Numbered from the stretch's first letter, positions 1 through 8,302 are shown. The stretch is DNA of 64,000 nucleotides from Pseudokineococcus marinus (GCF_037482405.1 NZ_JBBHZZ010000005.1:124001-188000); one strand, 5' to 3'. The notes: generated by a model not told the origin, from the sequence alone. A program made the numbers and translations.

Positions 1-785
1 CCGGGCGGTGGCGGCAGCTCCACGGCCCGCGCGAGCCGTGCCAGGTAGGCGGCGCGGGAGATCTCCACGACGCCGAGGGACGCGAGGTGGTCCGTGCGCC
101 ACTGGACGTCGAGCAGGCGGCCCTCGCCCCCGGCGCCGTCGTCGCGGAGGAGCTCGACGAGCGCCGCGAGCGCGGCCTTCGAGGCGTCGGTCGCCCGCGA
201 GAACATCGACTCCCCGGCGAAGAGCCCGCCGACGACGACGCCGTAGACGCCTCCCACCAGCGCCCCCGAGGCGTCGCGGACCTCGACGCTGCGGGCGTGG
301 CCCAGCCGGTGCAGGCGCAGGTACGCCTCGCGCACCTCAACGGTGATCCAGCGGCCGGGGCGCGAGGGGTCGGCGCACCCGGCCACGACCTCGGCGAAGG
401 CCCCGTCGACCGACGTGGTGAAGGAGCGCCGCGACCGGCGCAGGGAGCGGGTCTCGTGGAAGCCGTCGAGCGGGAGGACGCCGCGGGGGTCGGGCGACCA
501 CCAGCCGATCGGACGGCGACCCCCGCCGCCGAGCCCCATGGGGAACAGCCCCAGGGCGTAGGCGTCGAGCAGGGTGGAGGGCTCGAGGTCGGCCCCCGTC
601 GCCACGAGGTCCTCCCCCGGCTCCGCGGCGGCGAGGGCCGCCGCCAGGGAGGCGCCCCAGCCCGACCGCAGCCGCGGACCGCCCGTGGCCGGGGCCGGAC
701 CCCTCGCTGCCGGCCCGCGCGCCGCAGCACCCGTGCCCGCCCGGGGGCGTCCCGGCCGGGGCGTCCCGGCCGGTCGCGGGCTCAC
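1..785 (-). CDS. aat: Leucyl/phenylalanyl-tRNA--protein transferase (3' end cut by window edge)
   Basis: Transfers Leu or Phe from aminoacyl-tRNA to the N-terminal Lys or Arg of proteins, creating an N-degron for ClpS/ClpAP-type proteolysis; cytoplasmic. Family landmarks in order: GADLEPSTLLDAYALGLFPM, then GWWSPDPRGVLPL, RSFTTSVDGAF, GLFAGESMFSR and LLDVQWRTDHLASLG. These follow the Aat order closely. 261 codons lie in the window and the extreme C-terminus runs off the left edge. The first in-frame start is GTG at 785, which gives an unusually long, Pro/Arg/Gly-rich N-terminus of about 60 residues before the conserved GADLEP block, so the true start may be elsewhere. It lies just downstream of a hairpin that ends the preceding erpA-type gene on the same strand. 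Confidence 0.9.
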   Translation of the reverse strand, partial: MSPRPAGTPRPGRPRAGTGAAARGPAARGPAPATGGPRLRSGWGASLAAALAAAEPGEDLVATGADLEPSTLLDAYALGLFPMGLGGGGRRPIGWWSPDPRGVLPLDGFHETRSLRRSRRSFTTSVDGAFAEVVAGCADPSRPGRWITVEVREAYLRLHRLGHARSVEVRDASGALVGGVYGVVVGGLFAGESMFSRATDASKAALAALVELLRDDGAGGEGRLLDVQWRTDHLASLGVVEISRAAYLARLARAVELPPPP

Positions 786-805
786 GTCCGGCCCCGGGTG
801 CGACG

Positions 806-838
806 AGGGCCGCCGTCCCGGGGAGGGACGGCGGCCCT
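806..838 (-). terminator. Hairpin terminator after the erpA-type gene
   Basis: Perfect 14-bp inverted repeat (806-819 with 825-838) around a 5-nt loop, about 70 nt downstream of the erpA-type stop codon. No U tract follows, as is common in high-GC actinobacteria. Confidence 0.7.
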
Positions 839-905
839 GGTCGCGCCGCCGGCGCCGACGGGTGCCCTCACGTGCGCGACGGCGCCGGGACGCGGGGGCG
901 CCGCG

Positions 906-1292
906 TCAGCTGAAGGAGTCGCCGCAGGCGCAGGAGCTGCCGGCGTTGGGGTTGTCGATCGTGAACCCCTGCTTCTCGATGGTGTCGGCGAAGTCGATCG
1001 TCGCGCCGTCGAGGTAGGGCACGCTCATGCGGTCGACGACGACCTCGACGCCGTCGTAGTCGCGGACGGCGTCGCCGTCGAGCGTGCGCTCGTCGAAGTA
1101 GAGCTGGTAGATGAGGCCGGAGCAGCCGCCCGGCTGCACGGCCACGCGCAGGCGCAGGTCGTCGCGGCCCTCCTGGTCGAGGAGGCTGCGCACCTTCTCG
1201 ACGGCGGGCGTGCTCAGCTCGACGCCGTGGGTCTTCGCGGGCGCCGTGGCGGGCTCGGTCGGCGTCGTGGTCTCCGAGGTCTGCGTGCTCAT
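906..1292 (-). CDS. erpA: HesB/IscA-type iron-sulfur cluster insertion protein
   Basis: A-type Fe-S carrier that takes clusters from the SUF machinery and inserts them into apo-proteins in the cytoplasm. The 128-residue product has a 20-residue Thr/Pro-rich head, then the HesB fold with the three family cysteines: Cys57 in QPGGCSG, and Cys121 and Cys123 in SSCACGD near the end. Start ATG 1292 is preceded by a GGAGG site about 6 nt upstream. A TACCCT box at 1399-1404 (minus strand) could be its -10, giving a leader of about 100 nt. In actinobacteria the single A-type carrier is usually named ErpA. LipA and other Fe-S enzymes in this window are possible clients (inference). Confidence 0.9.
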   Translation of the reverse strand: MSTQTSETTTPTEPATAPAKTHGVELSTPAVEKVRSLLDQEGRDDLRLRVAVQPGGCSGLIYQLYFDERTLDGDAVRDYDGVEVVVDRMSVPYLDGATIDFADTIEKQGFTIDNPNAGSSCACGDSFS

Positions 1293-1398
1293 GTGTGCCT
1301 CCGCACTGCGGGCGCCGCGGCGCCGGGGTGTCGAGCTCTCGGGAGAGCGGGTACGTGGGCGCCAACGGCGCCGGTCGCCGGTCTGTTCCGACGACCCG

Positions 1399-1404
1399 AG
1401 GGTA
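1399..1404 (-). promoter_or_regulatory. Candidate -10 box of the erpA-type gene
   Basis: TACCCT on the minus strand, starting 2 nt after the terminator hairpin of the upstream M20 gene. Position and sequence fit a -10 element; no clear -35 is seen. Confidence 0.4.
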
Positions 1405-1406
1405 GA

Positions 1407-1439
1407 CGCCGCCGCGCGGGGCGGTGAGGCGCGGCGGCG
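1407..1439 (-). terminator. Hairpin terminator after the M20 dipeptidase gene
   Basis: Inverted repeat 1407-1417 with 1429-1439 (11 bp, perfect) directly downstream of the dipeptidase stop at 1460. Confidence 0.6.
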
Positions 1440-1459
1440 CCGTGGTGGGCGGGGCGCCG

Positions 1460-2947
1460 CTACGCCTGGCCGGCGAGGCGGGCGAGCAGGAGGGTCTCCG
1501 CCGTGCAGGCGCCCTCGAGCACGCGCAGCGACAGCGACTCGTCGACCCCGTGGGCCCGTGTGTCCGGGTCCTCCACGCCCGTCACGAGCACCGTGGCGCC
1601 GGGCAGGACGTCGAGCAGCTCCGCGACCACCGGGATCGAGCCCCCCATCCCCTGGTGGGCCACCGTCGCGCCGTCCCAGGCCGTCGTGAGGGCCCAGTCC
1701 GCCGCCGCGAGGACGGCGGCGTCGCCGGCGCTCGCGCCGTCGAAGGGGCGGCCCGAGCCGAGCCGCCGCACCTCGAGGTGCGCTCCGAAGGGCGTGGTGG
1801 CCCGCAGGTGGGCGGTGACGAGGCGCTCGGCCTCGTCGACGTCCTGGCCGGGCGCCAGGCGGACCGACAGCTTGGCCCGCGCCGACGCGGCCAGCGTGTT
1901 GCTCGCGTCCGCCATCGGCGTGGGGGCCGTCGCCACGACCGTGGCGGACGGCCGCGACCACGTCCGCGCCAGCAGGCTGCCGCGGCCGACCAGCGCGACG
2001 CCCTCGAGCACCCCGGCGTCGGCGCGCAGCTCCGCCTCCGTCCGGGGCAGGTCGGCCGCCTCGCCGCGCACGAGACCCTCGACGGCGAGGTCGCCCTCGT
2101 CGTCCCAGAGCCGGGCCAGCAGCACCGTCAGCGCCGTCGTCGCGTCCGGCACCAGGCCGCCGTAGAGGCCCGAGTGCAGCGGGTGGTCGAGCGTGCGCAC
2201 GCCCACCTCGAGCTCGAGCAGGCCCCGCAGGCTCGTCGTCAGCGAGGGGCGGTCGACCGACCAGTTGTCGGAGTCGGCGACGACGACGACGTCGGCGGCG
2301 AGCCGGTCCCCGTGGGTCGCCAGGAGGTCGGGCAGCGACGGCGAGCCCGACTCCTCCTCCCCCTCGACGAGCACGACGACACCGACCCCCTCCTGCGGCC
2401 CCCACGCCGGCAGCAGGGCGCGCAGCGCCGTCACGTGCGCCATGACGCCGGCCTTGTCGTCGGCGGTGCCGCGGCCGTAGAGCCGGCCGTCCCGCTCGGC
2501 CGGCTCGAAGGCCGGCGACGTCCAGGCCTCGGCGCGCCCGGGCGGCTGGACGTCGTGGTGGGCGTAGAGGAGGACCGTCGGCGCCCCGGCGGGGGCGGGT
2601 CGGCGGGCCAGGACGGCCGGTGCGCCCGGCGAGCCGTCGGCGCACCGCGCCCGCAGCACCTCCACCTCCGGCATCCCGGCGCCCCGCAGGAGGTCGGCGA
2701 CGGCGGCGGCGCTCTCGTCCAGCGCCGCGGCGGCGTCCGGCCAGGAGGACACGCCGGGGACGCGCACGAGCGCCTCGAGGTCCGCCCGCGCCGCGGGCAG
2801 CAGCGCCCGCACGCGCTCGCGCAGCGCCGGCACCCGCGGGTCGGCGCCCGACGCGCTCCCGTCGTCGCTCCCACCGGTCGGGGGGGTGGGGTCGGTCGGG
2901 CTGGTCGGCGGCGTCGGGCTGGTCTCGTGCGCGCGGGGGTCGGCCAT
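1460..2947 (-). CDS. M20-family metallo-dipeptidase
   Basis: Predicted cytoplasmic zinc peptidase of the M20/M25/M40 family, cleaving dipeptides or related amide substrates. After a Pro/Thr-rich head of about 35 residues, the metal-binding segment YAHHDVQPP lies near residue 130. It is followed by GRGTADDKAG (second metal ligand and basic residue), VEGEEESGS (catalytic Glu pair) and VADSDNW. The C-terminal segment HQGMGGSIPV supplies the last ligand region. Length 495 is typical once the head is allowed for. Start ATG 2947 has a TAGCGT box 6 nt upstream, so the mRNA is probably leaderless. It is divergent from the DUF3043 gene at 3050; both promoters lie within about 100 bp. Substrate cannot be read from the sequence. 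Confidence 0.9.
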   Translation of the reverse strand: MADPRAHETSPTPPTSPTDPTPPTGGSDDGSASGADPRVPALRERVRALLPAARADLEALVRVPGVSSWPDAAAALDESAAAVADLLRGAGMPEVEVLRARCADGSPGAPAVLARRPAPAGAPTVLLYAHHDVQPPGRAEAWTSPAFEPAERDGRLYGRGTADDKAGVMAHVTALRALLPAWGPQEGVGVVVLVEGEEESGSPSLPDLLATHGDRLAADVVVVADSDNWSVDRPSLTTSLRGLLELEVGVRTLDHPLHSGLYGGLVPDATTALTVLLARLWDDEGDLAVEGLVRGEAADLPRTEAELRADAGVLEGVALVGRGSLLARTWSRPSATVVATAPTPMADASNTLAASARAKLSVRLAPGQDVDEAERLVTAHLRATTPFGAHLEVRRLGSGRPFDGASAGDAAVLAAADWALTTAWDGATVAHQGMGGSIPVVAELLDVLPGATVLVTGVEDPDTRAHGVDESLSLRVLEGACTAETLLLARLAGQA

Positions 2948-2953
2948 GCGGCG

Positions 2954-2959
2954 ACGCTA
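2954..2959 (-). promoter_or_regulatory. -10 box, leaderless M20 gene
   Basis: TAGCGT on the minus strand, 6 nt before the ATG at 2947. One of the recurring start-proximal boxes in this window. Confidence 0.5.
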
Positions 2960-3037
2960 CCGAGGGGGTCCGGCGCCGCCCCCCGGGCTCGGGGCTCGCC
3001 CCGGGCAGCGGTGCCGGGGGCCGCCACGGCGAGCACC

Positions 3038-3043
3038 TATCCT
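3038..3043 (+). promoter_or_regulatory. -10 box, leaderless DUF3043 gene
   Basis: TATCCT followed by 6 nt and then GTG at 3050, placing the transcription start at or next to the start codon. Confidence 0.55.
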
Positions 3044-3049
3044 CGCCCC

Positions 3050-3628
3050 GTGCTCGGACGCCGGAAGACCTCGCCGCCCCCTGTGGAGGAGACCGCCCCG
3101 CCCGCGGTCGGCAAGGGGCGCCCGACGCCGCGGCGCCACGAGGCCGAGGCGGCGCGCCGCCGTCCCCTCGTCGTCACCGACCGCCGGGCCGCCGCCAAGG
3201 CCTCCCGCGAGCGCCTGCGCAGCGAGCGCCTGCGCACGCGCTCGGCGATGGAGACGGGCGACGAGCGCTACCTGCCCGCCCGCGACAAGGGTCCGGCCCG
3301 CCGCTACACCCGCGACCTCGTCGACGCCCGGCGCAACGTCGGGGAGTACCTCCTCTTCGCCGCCCTGGGCCTCGTCGTGCTCCAGTTCGCGCTGCAGTCG
3401 GTCAACACCCTGTGGGGGCTGTACTCGACGCTCGCCCTCTGGTTCGTCGTCCTCGCGGTCGTCGTGGACTCGTTCCTCCTCAACCGGCACCTCAAGAAGC
3501 GCCTCTCCGCGCGCTTCGGCGACGACCTCCCGGCGGGCACGGTGCGCTACGGCGTCCTGCGCGCTCTGCAGATCCGCCGCAGCCGGCTGCCCAAGCCGCA
3601 GGTCCGCCACGGCGAGCAGCCGCGCTGA
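3050..3628 (+). CDS. DUF3043 domain membrane protein
   Basis: 192-residue protein of a family found in actinobacteria, function unknown. Residues 1-95 form a basic, Arg/Pro-rich cytoplasmic head (GRRKTSPPP, RRHEAEAARRR, RYLPARDKGPARRY). Two hydrophobic segments follow: EYLLFAALGLVVLQFAL and TLALWFVVLAVVVDSFLL. A basic tail contains LKKRLSARFG. GTG 3050 is chosen because a TATCCT box lies exactly 6 nt upstream. The next gene starts 10 nt after its stop and the one after that follows at once, so 3050-4834 is probably one operon with the nitroreductase. Confidence 0.85.
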   Translation: MLGRRKTSPPPVEETAPPAVGKGRPTPRRHEAEAARRRPLVVTDRRAAAKASRERLRSERLRTRSAMETGDERYLPARDKGPARRYTRDLVDARRNVGEYLLFAALGLVVLQFALQSVNTLWGLYSTLALWFVVLAVVVDSFLLNRHLKKRLSARFGDDLPAGTVRYGVLRALQIRRSRLPKPQVRHGEQPR

Positions 3629-3638
3629 GGGCGGCGCC

Positions 3639-4037
3639 GTGAGCCACTCCCCCGGCCGGCGTCCCGGACGGCGGCTCGCCCGCACCGGGGCCGGCGCGGC
3701 CGCGGCCCTCTACGCCGCCAACTGCGCCCTCGGGACGGCCGTGGGGCTGCGCCTGGTCGACACCTCACGGGTGCACTGGGTCCACCACGCCCTCTACGGG
3801 GTCGTCGTGGCCGGTGCGGCGGGAGCGGTCGCGCTCGGCGCGGCGGCCGGCAGCCGCACCGCCCCCCTGCTCGTCCCGGCGCTGGTCCCCCTCGCCGTCC
3901 TCCCCCGGGTGCGGGCGCCCTCGCGCGGGCACGTCCTGCTGGCGGCCTCGGCCGCGCCCGCCTACCTGCTCGCCCTGCGCGCGGCCGCCTCCGAGCGCGC
4001 CGCGGACCGGACCCCGACCGCCCCCCGGAGGCGCTGA
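3639..4037 (+). CDS. Small hypothetical membrane protein
   Basis: 132 residues, not recognised as a named family. After a basic head (PGRRPGRRLARTG) there are about four hydrophobic stretches: AAALYAANCALGTAVGL, HHALYGVVVAGAAGAVALG, LLVPALVPLAVLP and VLLAASAAPAYLLAL. This suggests a compact integral membrane protein with the tail (RTPTAPRRR) in the cytoplasm. The GTG at 3639 follows DUF3043 by 10 nt, and the stop is 2 nt before the nitroreductase start, so translation of the three is probably coupled. Confidence 0.65.
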   Translation: MSHSPGRRPGRRLARTGAGAAAALYAANCALGTAVGLRLVDTSRVHWVHHALYGVVVAGAAGAVALGAAAGSRTAPLLVPALVPLAVLPRVRAPSRGHVLLAASAAPAYLLALRAAASERAADRTPTAPRRR

Positions 4038-4039
4038 CC

Positions 4040-4834
4040 GTGGACTTCCTCGACGTCGTCCGCAACCGCCGCACGACCAACGGCCACTTCCTGCCCGACC
4101 CCGTCTCGGAGGAGCACCAGCGGCTGCTCGTGACGGTCGCGGGCACCGCGCCGTCGCACTTCAACAGCCAGCCCTGGCGCTTCGTCCTGGTCGAGGAGCG
4201 CGAGGTCATCGAGCGCGTCGCCGACATCAGCGCGAGCTCGATGGCGCGGATGCTCTCGAACGGCACCTTCTTCGAGCGGTACAAGCCCTACTTCCGCTTC
4301 TCCGAGGAGGAGATGGAGCGGCGGCGCGACGGGATGCTCATCGACCAGCTGCCGGCGGTCCTGCGCCCCTTCACGCGCTCGGTCTTCACCGGCGCGGGCC
4401 AGGCGATGATGAACCGGCTCCGCGTGCCGCGGACCCTCGCCGAGCAGAACCGCCAGCTCGTCGCCGGGTCCCCGCTGCTGCTGGCCGTGCTGCTCGACAA
4501 GGAGGAGTACCGCCCGGGCGAGCTCTCCGGCTTCTACTCCGTCTTCGGCATGGGCGCCGCGGTGGAGAACATCTGGCTGACGACGGTGCAGCTCGGCATG
4601 GGCATCCAGTTCGTCTCCTTCCCCATGGAGGTGCCCGAGGCCTGGGCCGAGATCCAGCAGATGCTGGCGGTGCCGGAGGACCTCGAGCTCATGGCCGTCT
4701 ACCGCCTCGGCTACGTGCCCGAGGAGGCGCGCCGCCCGCGCATCGACTGGTCGAGCCGCCAGCGCAAGCGGCTCTCGCAGTACGTCTACCGCGGCACCTG
4801 CCGGACGCCGCTCAGCGACGAGCCGGGGGCCTGA
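4040..4834 (+). CDS. Nitroreductase-family FMN oxidoreductase
   Basis: 264-residue flavoprotein of the nitroreductase superfamily, expected to reduce nitro or quinone-like compounds with NAD(P)H. The FMN-binding start is clear: FLDVVRNRRTTNGHF (Arg cluster), then APSHFNSQPWRFVLVEE, the superfamily's SxxNxQPWRF motif. Later SGFYSVFGMGAAVENIWLT is the helix that packs on the flavin, and VYRLGYVPEE near the end is the usual phosphate and isoalloxazine contact. GTG 4040 begins 2 nt after the previous stop. A convergent terminator (4839-4860) follows. The physiological substrate is unknown. Confidence 0.9.
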   Translation: MDFLDVVRNRRTTNGHFLPDPVSEEHQRLLVTVAGTAPSHFNSQPWRFVLVEEREVIERVADISASSMARMLSNGTFFERYKPYFRFSEEEMERRRDGMLIDQLPAVLRPFTRSVFTGAGQAMMNRLRVPRTLAEQNRQLVAGSPLLLAVLLDKEEYRPGELSGFYSVFGMGAAVENIWLTTVQLGMGIQFVSFPMEVPEAWAEIQQMLAVPEDLELMAVYRLGYVPEEARRPRIDWSSRQRKRLSQYVYRGTCRTPLSDEPGA

Positions 4835-4838
4835 TCGC

Positions 4839-4860
4839 GCGGGGGCCTACCGGCCCCCGC
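4839..4860. terminator. Bidirectional hairpin terminator
   Basis: Perfect 9-bp stem (4839-4847 with 4852-4860) and a 4-nt loop between the convergent nitroreductase and methyltransferase genes. The stem includes the first base of the methyltransferase stop codon triplet (4847-4849). Confidence 0.7.
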
Positions 4861-5539
4861 TGCCTCCGGCTCCGTCCCGCGGCTGGGCCCAGGGGCGCAG
4901 CACGGCGGTGGAGCGGACGGCGCGGTCCTCCAGCCCCCCGACGACGGGCACGTCGTGGCGCGCCACCTCGTCGAAGGCGGCGCGGGGCAGGTGGGCGCGG
5001 CCGGGGTCGCCGACGAGGACGTCGGCGCCGCCCTCGCGCAGGCGCCGCAGCACCGGCAGCAGCCGCAGCGCCGTCGAGCGCTCGTAGAAGAGGTCGCCGA
5101 CGAGGACCACCTCCGCCCCGCCCAGCGGACCGGTCGGGCCGGCGTCCGCCAGGGCGTCGGCCAGCAGGACCTCCACGTGCACCCCGTTGAGCGCGGCGGA
5201 CCACCGGGCGGCGGCCACCGCCGCCGGGTCGACGTCGAGCGCCCGCACGTCACCGGCGCCGGCGAGGGCCGCCGCCACGGCCACGAGGCCCGACCCGCAG
5301 GCGACGTCGACGACCCGCCGCCCGGCCACGAGGCCGGGCCGGTCCAGCACCGTGCGCGCCAGGGCCTGGCCGCCCGCCCACGGGCTGGCCCAGAAGGGCG
5401 GTGGCTGCGGGGCGCCGGCGCGGTCCTCCGCGCGCTGCCACACCGCCATGACGTCGGCGGCCACGGGCAGCACCACCTCCGGCACGAGCGGCACCGGCGC
5501 CGGGGCGGCCTCGGCGCGCACGACCTCCTCCGGCGTCAC
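4847..5539 (-). CDS. Class I SAM-dependent methyltransferase (ETFB-lysine / nicotinamide N-methyltransferase-like)
   Basis: 230 residues. The Rossmann motif I reads RRVVDVACGSGLVAVAAAL, with an acidic residue (DVDP) ending strand 2. VVLVGDLFYER matches motif IV of the small ETFB/METTL-like methyltransferases. The N-terminal segment PPFWASPWAGGQALART (aromatic-rich, before motif I) is also typical of that group, which methylates proteins or small amines. The start is taken as GTG 5539 because it precedes the conserved N-terminal block; an upstream extension would be low-complexity. It is divergent from the YihY gene. Substrate unknown. Confidence 0.8.
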   Translation of the reverse strand: MTPEEVVRAEAAPAPVPLVPEVVLPVAADVMAVWQRAEDRAGAPQPPPFWASPWAGGQALARTVLDRPGLVAGRRVVDVACGSGLVAVAAALAGAGDVRALDVDPAAVAAARWSAALNGVHVEVLLADALADAGPTGPLGGAEVVLVGDLFYERSTALRLLPVLRRLREGGADVLVGDPGRAHLPRAAFDEVARHDVPVVGGLEDRAVRSTAVLRPWAQPRDGAGGSGGR

Positions 5540-5647
5540 GGGGTCATCCTCGCCCGCCTCGGCCGGGCCGGTCGTCGGGCACCCACGGGTGGCCGGTGGC
5601 ACGGGGCGCACGGGGCCGGGCCGGCACGAGGGGCCGCGCGGAGGTGC

Positions 5648-5653
5648 CAGGCT
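5648..5653 (+). promoter_or_regulatory. -10 box, leaderless YihY gene
   Basis: CAGGCT with 7 nt to GTG 5661. Confidence 0.4.
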
Positions 5654-5660
5654 GCGCGGC

Positions 5661-6587
5661 GTGAGCAGCGCCACGCACGTGCCCGAGACCTCGCGGCACG
5701 AGGAGGAGCTCGAGGCCGACGACGCGTGGCGCACGCTGCGGCGCTGCGGGCCGTCCCTCGCCGTGGAGTCCTTCCGCCGCTTCCGGTACGCCGACGGCTT
5801 CTCCCACTCGCGCGCCCTGGGGCTGCAGATCTGCCTCGCCGCCCTGCCGCTCGTCGTGGCGCTCGTCGGGCTGGCCGGGTCCGTCAGCGGGCAGGACGTG
5901 GCCCGGGTCCTGCGCGCCGTCGTCATCGCCCTCACGCCGGGCGTCTCGCGCGAGCTCGTGACCGCGACGCTGGACCAGCCCTCCTCGGGCGGTGCGCGGC
6001 TGGCGCTGTGGGTCGGCCTCGTCTCCGCCCTCGCCGTGCTGACGACGGCGATGGCCCAGGTCGAGCGCGGCGCCAACCGCATCTACGGCGTCGAGCGCGA
6101 CCGCCCCTTCCGGCAGCGCTACGCGCGGGCGGCCGTCATGGCCGTCGTGGCGGGTCTCCCGGCCCTGGCCGGCTTCCTCCTGCTCGTCGGCTCCGGGCCG
6201 GCCGGTGACGCCGTCCAGGAGCTCTACGGGCGCGACGACGACGTCGTGCAGGCGGTGGCCGTGCCGGTGGGCGCGCTGCTGCTCGTGGCCTCGGTGACGG
6301 CGATGTTCCGCCACGGGCCCCGCCGGGTGCAGCCGGGCTGGTCGTGGCTGGCGCTGGGGGGCCTCGTCGTCCTCGCCCTCTGGTCGGTGCTGACGGCGGG
6401 GGTCGTCGAGTACGTCGAGCTCTCCGCGAGCTTCACGACCGTCTACGGGCCGCTCGCCGTCGTCGTCGCGCTGCTCCTGTGGGGGCAGCTGACGTCCGTC
6501 GCCATCTACCTCGGCCTCGCGGTCGCGGCCCAGCTCGAGGCGGTGCGGGCCGGGGTCGAGCGCGGGGCCCGCCAGGACGTGGCCTGA
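5661..6587 (+). CDS. YihY/BrkB family integral membrane protein
   Basis: 308 residues with six predicted membrane helices, among them LQICLAALPLVVALVGLAGS, LALWVGLVSALAVLTTAM, AVMAVVAGLPALAGFLLLVG, LALGGLVVLALWSVLTAG and VYGPLAVVVALLLWGQLTSV. Family motifs include the loop VERGANRIYGVERDR after TM2, and the C-terminal FTTVYGPLAVV block. The family was once called ribonuclease BN and is now considered a membrane protein of uncertain role. GTG 5661 has a CAGGCT box 7 nt upstream. The next gene starts within 15 nt. Confidence 0.85.
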   Translation: MSSATHVPETSRHEEELEADDAWRTLRRCGPSLAVESFRRFRYADGFSHSRALGLQICLAALPLVVALVGLAGSVSGQDVARVLRAVVIALTPGVSRELVTATLDQPSSGGARLALWVGLVSALAVLTTAMAQVERGANRIYGVERDRPFRQRYARAAVMAVVAGLPALAGFLLLVGSGPAGDAVQELYGRDDDVVQAVAVPVGALLLVASVTAMFRHGPRRVQPGWSWLALGGLVVLALWSVLTAGVVEYVELSASFTTVYGPLAVVVALLLWGQLTSVAIYLGLAVAAQLEAVRAGVERGARQDVA

Positions 6588-6598
6588 CGGCGCCTACC

Positions 6599-7420
6599 GT
6601 GGCGGAGGGCCTCGCTCGACGAGGAGCCCGCCGACGACGAGCCCACCGACGAGGAGCGCTGAGGACACTGGCACGACGCACCACCGCAGGAGCCGCCTCC
6701 GTCGCCGCCCTGCTCGCCGTCGCGCCCGCGGCGTCGGCCACGGCGCCGGCCCCGGCGCCGGAAGCCGTCGCCTACTGGGGCTCCTTCCTCGTCGAGGACG
6801 GCGCCTGGTCCTTCGCGCCCGTGGGCCCCAGCGCCCGGACGGCCGAGGACGGCACCGTCGAGGGCTGGCGCTTCGCGACCGCACCGGCCGACGCCCGGCC
6901 GCGGCCGCCGCGCGGCCGACCGACCTTCGCCGAGCTCTGCCAGGACGTCGCACCGGTCGAGGGGCAGGTGCGCGTGGGCGTCGTCGTCGACTACGGCCGG
7001 CCCGTCGACGCGCCCCCGGGTGCGGAGGAGGCGCCCCCCGCCGCGCGCGGCGCCTGCGCGCAGGTGCCGGAGGGCTCCTCCGGCGAGGTCGTCCTCGACG
7101 ACGTCGCCGCCCTGCGCGCCGAGTCGGGCGTGCTGTGCGCCCTCGACTCCTACCCCGCCGACGTCTGCCAGCCCGCGGTCCCGCTGCCCGACGCGGCGCG
7201 CGCCGCCGACGGGCCGGTCGACGTGGCCCTCGGCGCCCCCGCCCCGCAGGCCGCCGGCGGGGACGGCCGGGCCGCCGCGGACGCCGACCGCGCGCCGGAC
7301 ACCCTCCTCACCGGACCGGCCGGCCTCGCGGCAGCCGTCGCGGTGGCGCTCGCGCTCGCCGCGGGCCTGTCCGCCGGTGCGTCGCGAGCGCTGCGGCGAC
7401 GGAGGCGCCGCGCTCCCTGA
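6599..7420 (+). CDS. Secreted, membrane-anchored SCO2322-like protein
   Basis: Exported protein with an N-terminal signal peptide (TTAGAASVAALLAVAPAASATA) and a C-terminal membrane anchor (GLAAAVAVALALAAGLSAGASRAL) followed by a basic tail, RRRRRR. The ectodomain (SYWG-like AYWGSFLVEDGAWSF, FAELCQDV, RVGVVVDYG, VLCALDSYPADVCQ) resembles the SCO2322 family of Streptomyces, whose role is not known. Four cysteines could form two disulfides. The start is uncertain: GTG 6599 is the first usable codon, but it overlaps a TACCGT box (6595-6600). The signal peptide proper would begin at CTG 6659, just after a GAGGAG site. If 6659 is the true start, the mature domain is unchanged. Confidence 0.6.
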   Translation: MAEGLARRGARRRRAHRRGALRTLARRTTAGAASVAALLAVAPAASATAPAPAPEAVAYWGSFLVEDGAWSFAPVGPSARTAEDGTVEGWRFATAPADARPRPPRGRPTFAELCQDVAPVEGQVRVGVVVDYGRPVDAPPGAEEAPPAARGACAQVPEGSSGEVVLDDVAALRAESGVLCALDSYPADVCQPAVPLPDAARAADGPVDVALGAPAPQAAGGDGRAAADADRAPDTLLTGPAGLAAAVAVALALAAGLSAGASRALRRRRRRAP

Positions 7421-7498
7421 CGGGACGCGCCGGCCCCCGCGCCGGACGCGACGGCGGAGCCCAGGCTCACCTCGGCTGCGCGCCGACCGCGCGCGGCG

Positions 7499-7504
7499 CA
7501 GCAT
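7499..7504 (+). promoter_or_regulatory. -10 box, leaderless VIT1-like gene
   Basis: CAGCAT with 6 nt to GTG 7511. Confidence 0.4.
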
Positions 7505-7510
7505 CTCCCC

Positions 7511-8302
7511 GTGGACGCGGCGGGAGAGCGAGCGGTGGACGAGGTCGACGGGCGGTCGCCGGGCGAGGTCGTCGCCCCGGCCGGGGACCGGGCGTCGGCG
7601 ACCCACGAGGGCGAGCCGCACGGACGGGGCCCCGGGCGGCTGGGCTGGCTGCGCGCCGGGGTCCTGGGCGCGAACGACGGCATCGTCTCGACCGCGGGCC
7701 TCGTCGTCGGCGTCGCCGGGGCCACGGTCGACCGGGGCCCTCTGCTCACCGCTGGGCTCGCCGGTCTGGTCGCCGGCGCGGTGTCGATGGCCCTCGGCGA
7801 GTACGTCAGCGTGAGCACGCAGCGCGACAGCGAGGCCGCGCTCATCGCGAAGGAGCGGCACGAGCTGGCCACCCAGCCCGAGGAGGAGCTGGCGGAGCTG
7901 GCGTCGCTGTACGAGGCCAAGGGCCTGTCGGCGGCGACGGCGCGGCAGGTCGCCGAGGAGCTGACGGCGCACGACGCCGTCGCGGCCCACGTGGACGTCG
8001 AGCTGGGCCTCGACGAGGAGGAGCTCAGCCGGCCGTGGCAGGCGGCCGGCGCCTCCGCCGTCGCCTTCACGACCGGCGCCCTGCTGCCGCTCCTCGCCGT
8101 GCTGCTGCCCCCGCCCGAGCTGCGGGTGCCCGTGACCGTCCTCGCCGTCCTCGCGGCGCTGGCCCTCACCGGCGCCGTCAGCGCCCGCCTGGGCGCCTCG
8201 CCGGCGCGGCCCGCCGTCGTGCGCCTGCTCGTGGGCGGCGCCCTGGCGATGGCGGCGACCTTCGCCGTCGGCCGCCTCGTCGGCGGGGCCGCGGGGCTCT
8301 GA
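7511..8302 (+). CDS. VIT1/CCC1-family iron/manganese transporter
   Basis: 263 residues. These proteins move Fe2+ or Mn2+ across the membrane, out of the cytoplasm in bacteria. Signature segments are LGANDGIVSTAGLVVGVAGA (first helix, with the conserved Asp) and GLVAGAVSMALGEYVSVSTQRD (second helix, with Met, Glu and Tyr). The amphipathic metal-binding region EEELAELASLYEAKGLS ... HVDVELGLDEEEL is present between helices 2 and 3. Three more helices close the protein. The first 45 residues are a charged, poorly conserved head. It is convergent with gcvT. Confidence 0.9.
   Translation: MDAAGERAVDEVDGRSPGEVVAPAGDRASATHEGEPHGRGPGRLGWLRAGVLGANDGIVSTAGLVVGVAGATVDRGPLLTAGLAGLVAGAVSMALGEYVSVSTQRDSEAALIAKERHELATQPEEELAELASLYEAKGLSAATARQVAEELTAHDAVAAHVDVELGLDEEELSRPWQAAGASAVAFTTGALLPLLAVLLPPPELRVPVTVLAVLAALALTGAVSARLGASPARPAVVRLLVGGALAMAATFAVGRLVGGAAGL

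Noticed and set aside
87..1427. A 446-codon plus-strand frame over the first genes
   Set aside because: Reverse shadow of aat and the erpA-type gene; its translation is low-complexity without motifs, while the minus strand gives full Aat and HesB text.
6599..6658. A leaderless start at GTG 6599 for the SCO2322-like gene
   Set aside because: The TACCGT box overlaps this GTG, so it cannot serve it; no start codon lies 6-8 nt after the box. The coordinate is kept only as the first usable codon.
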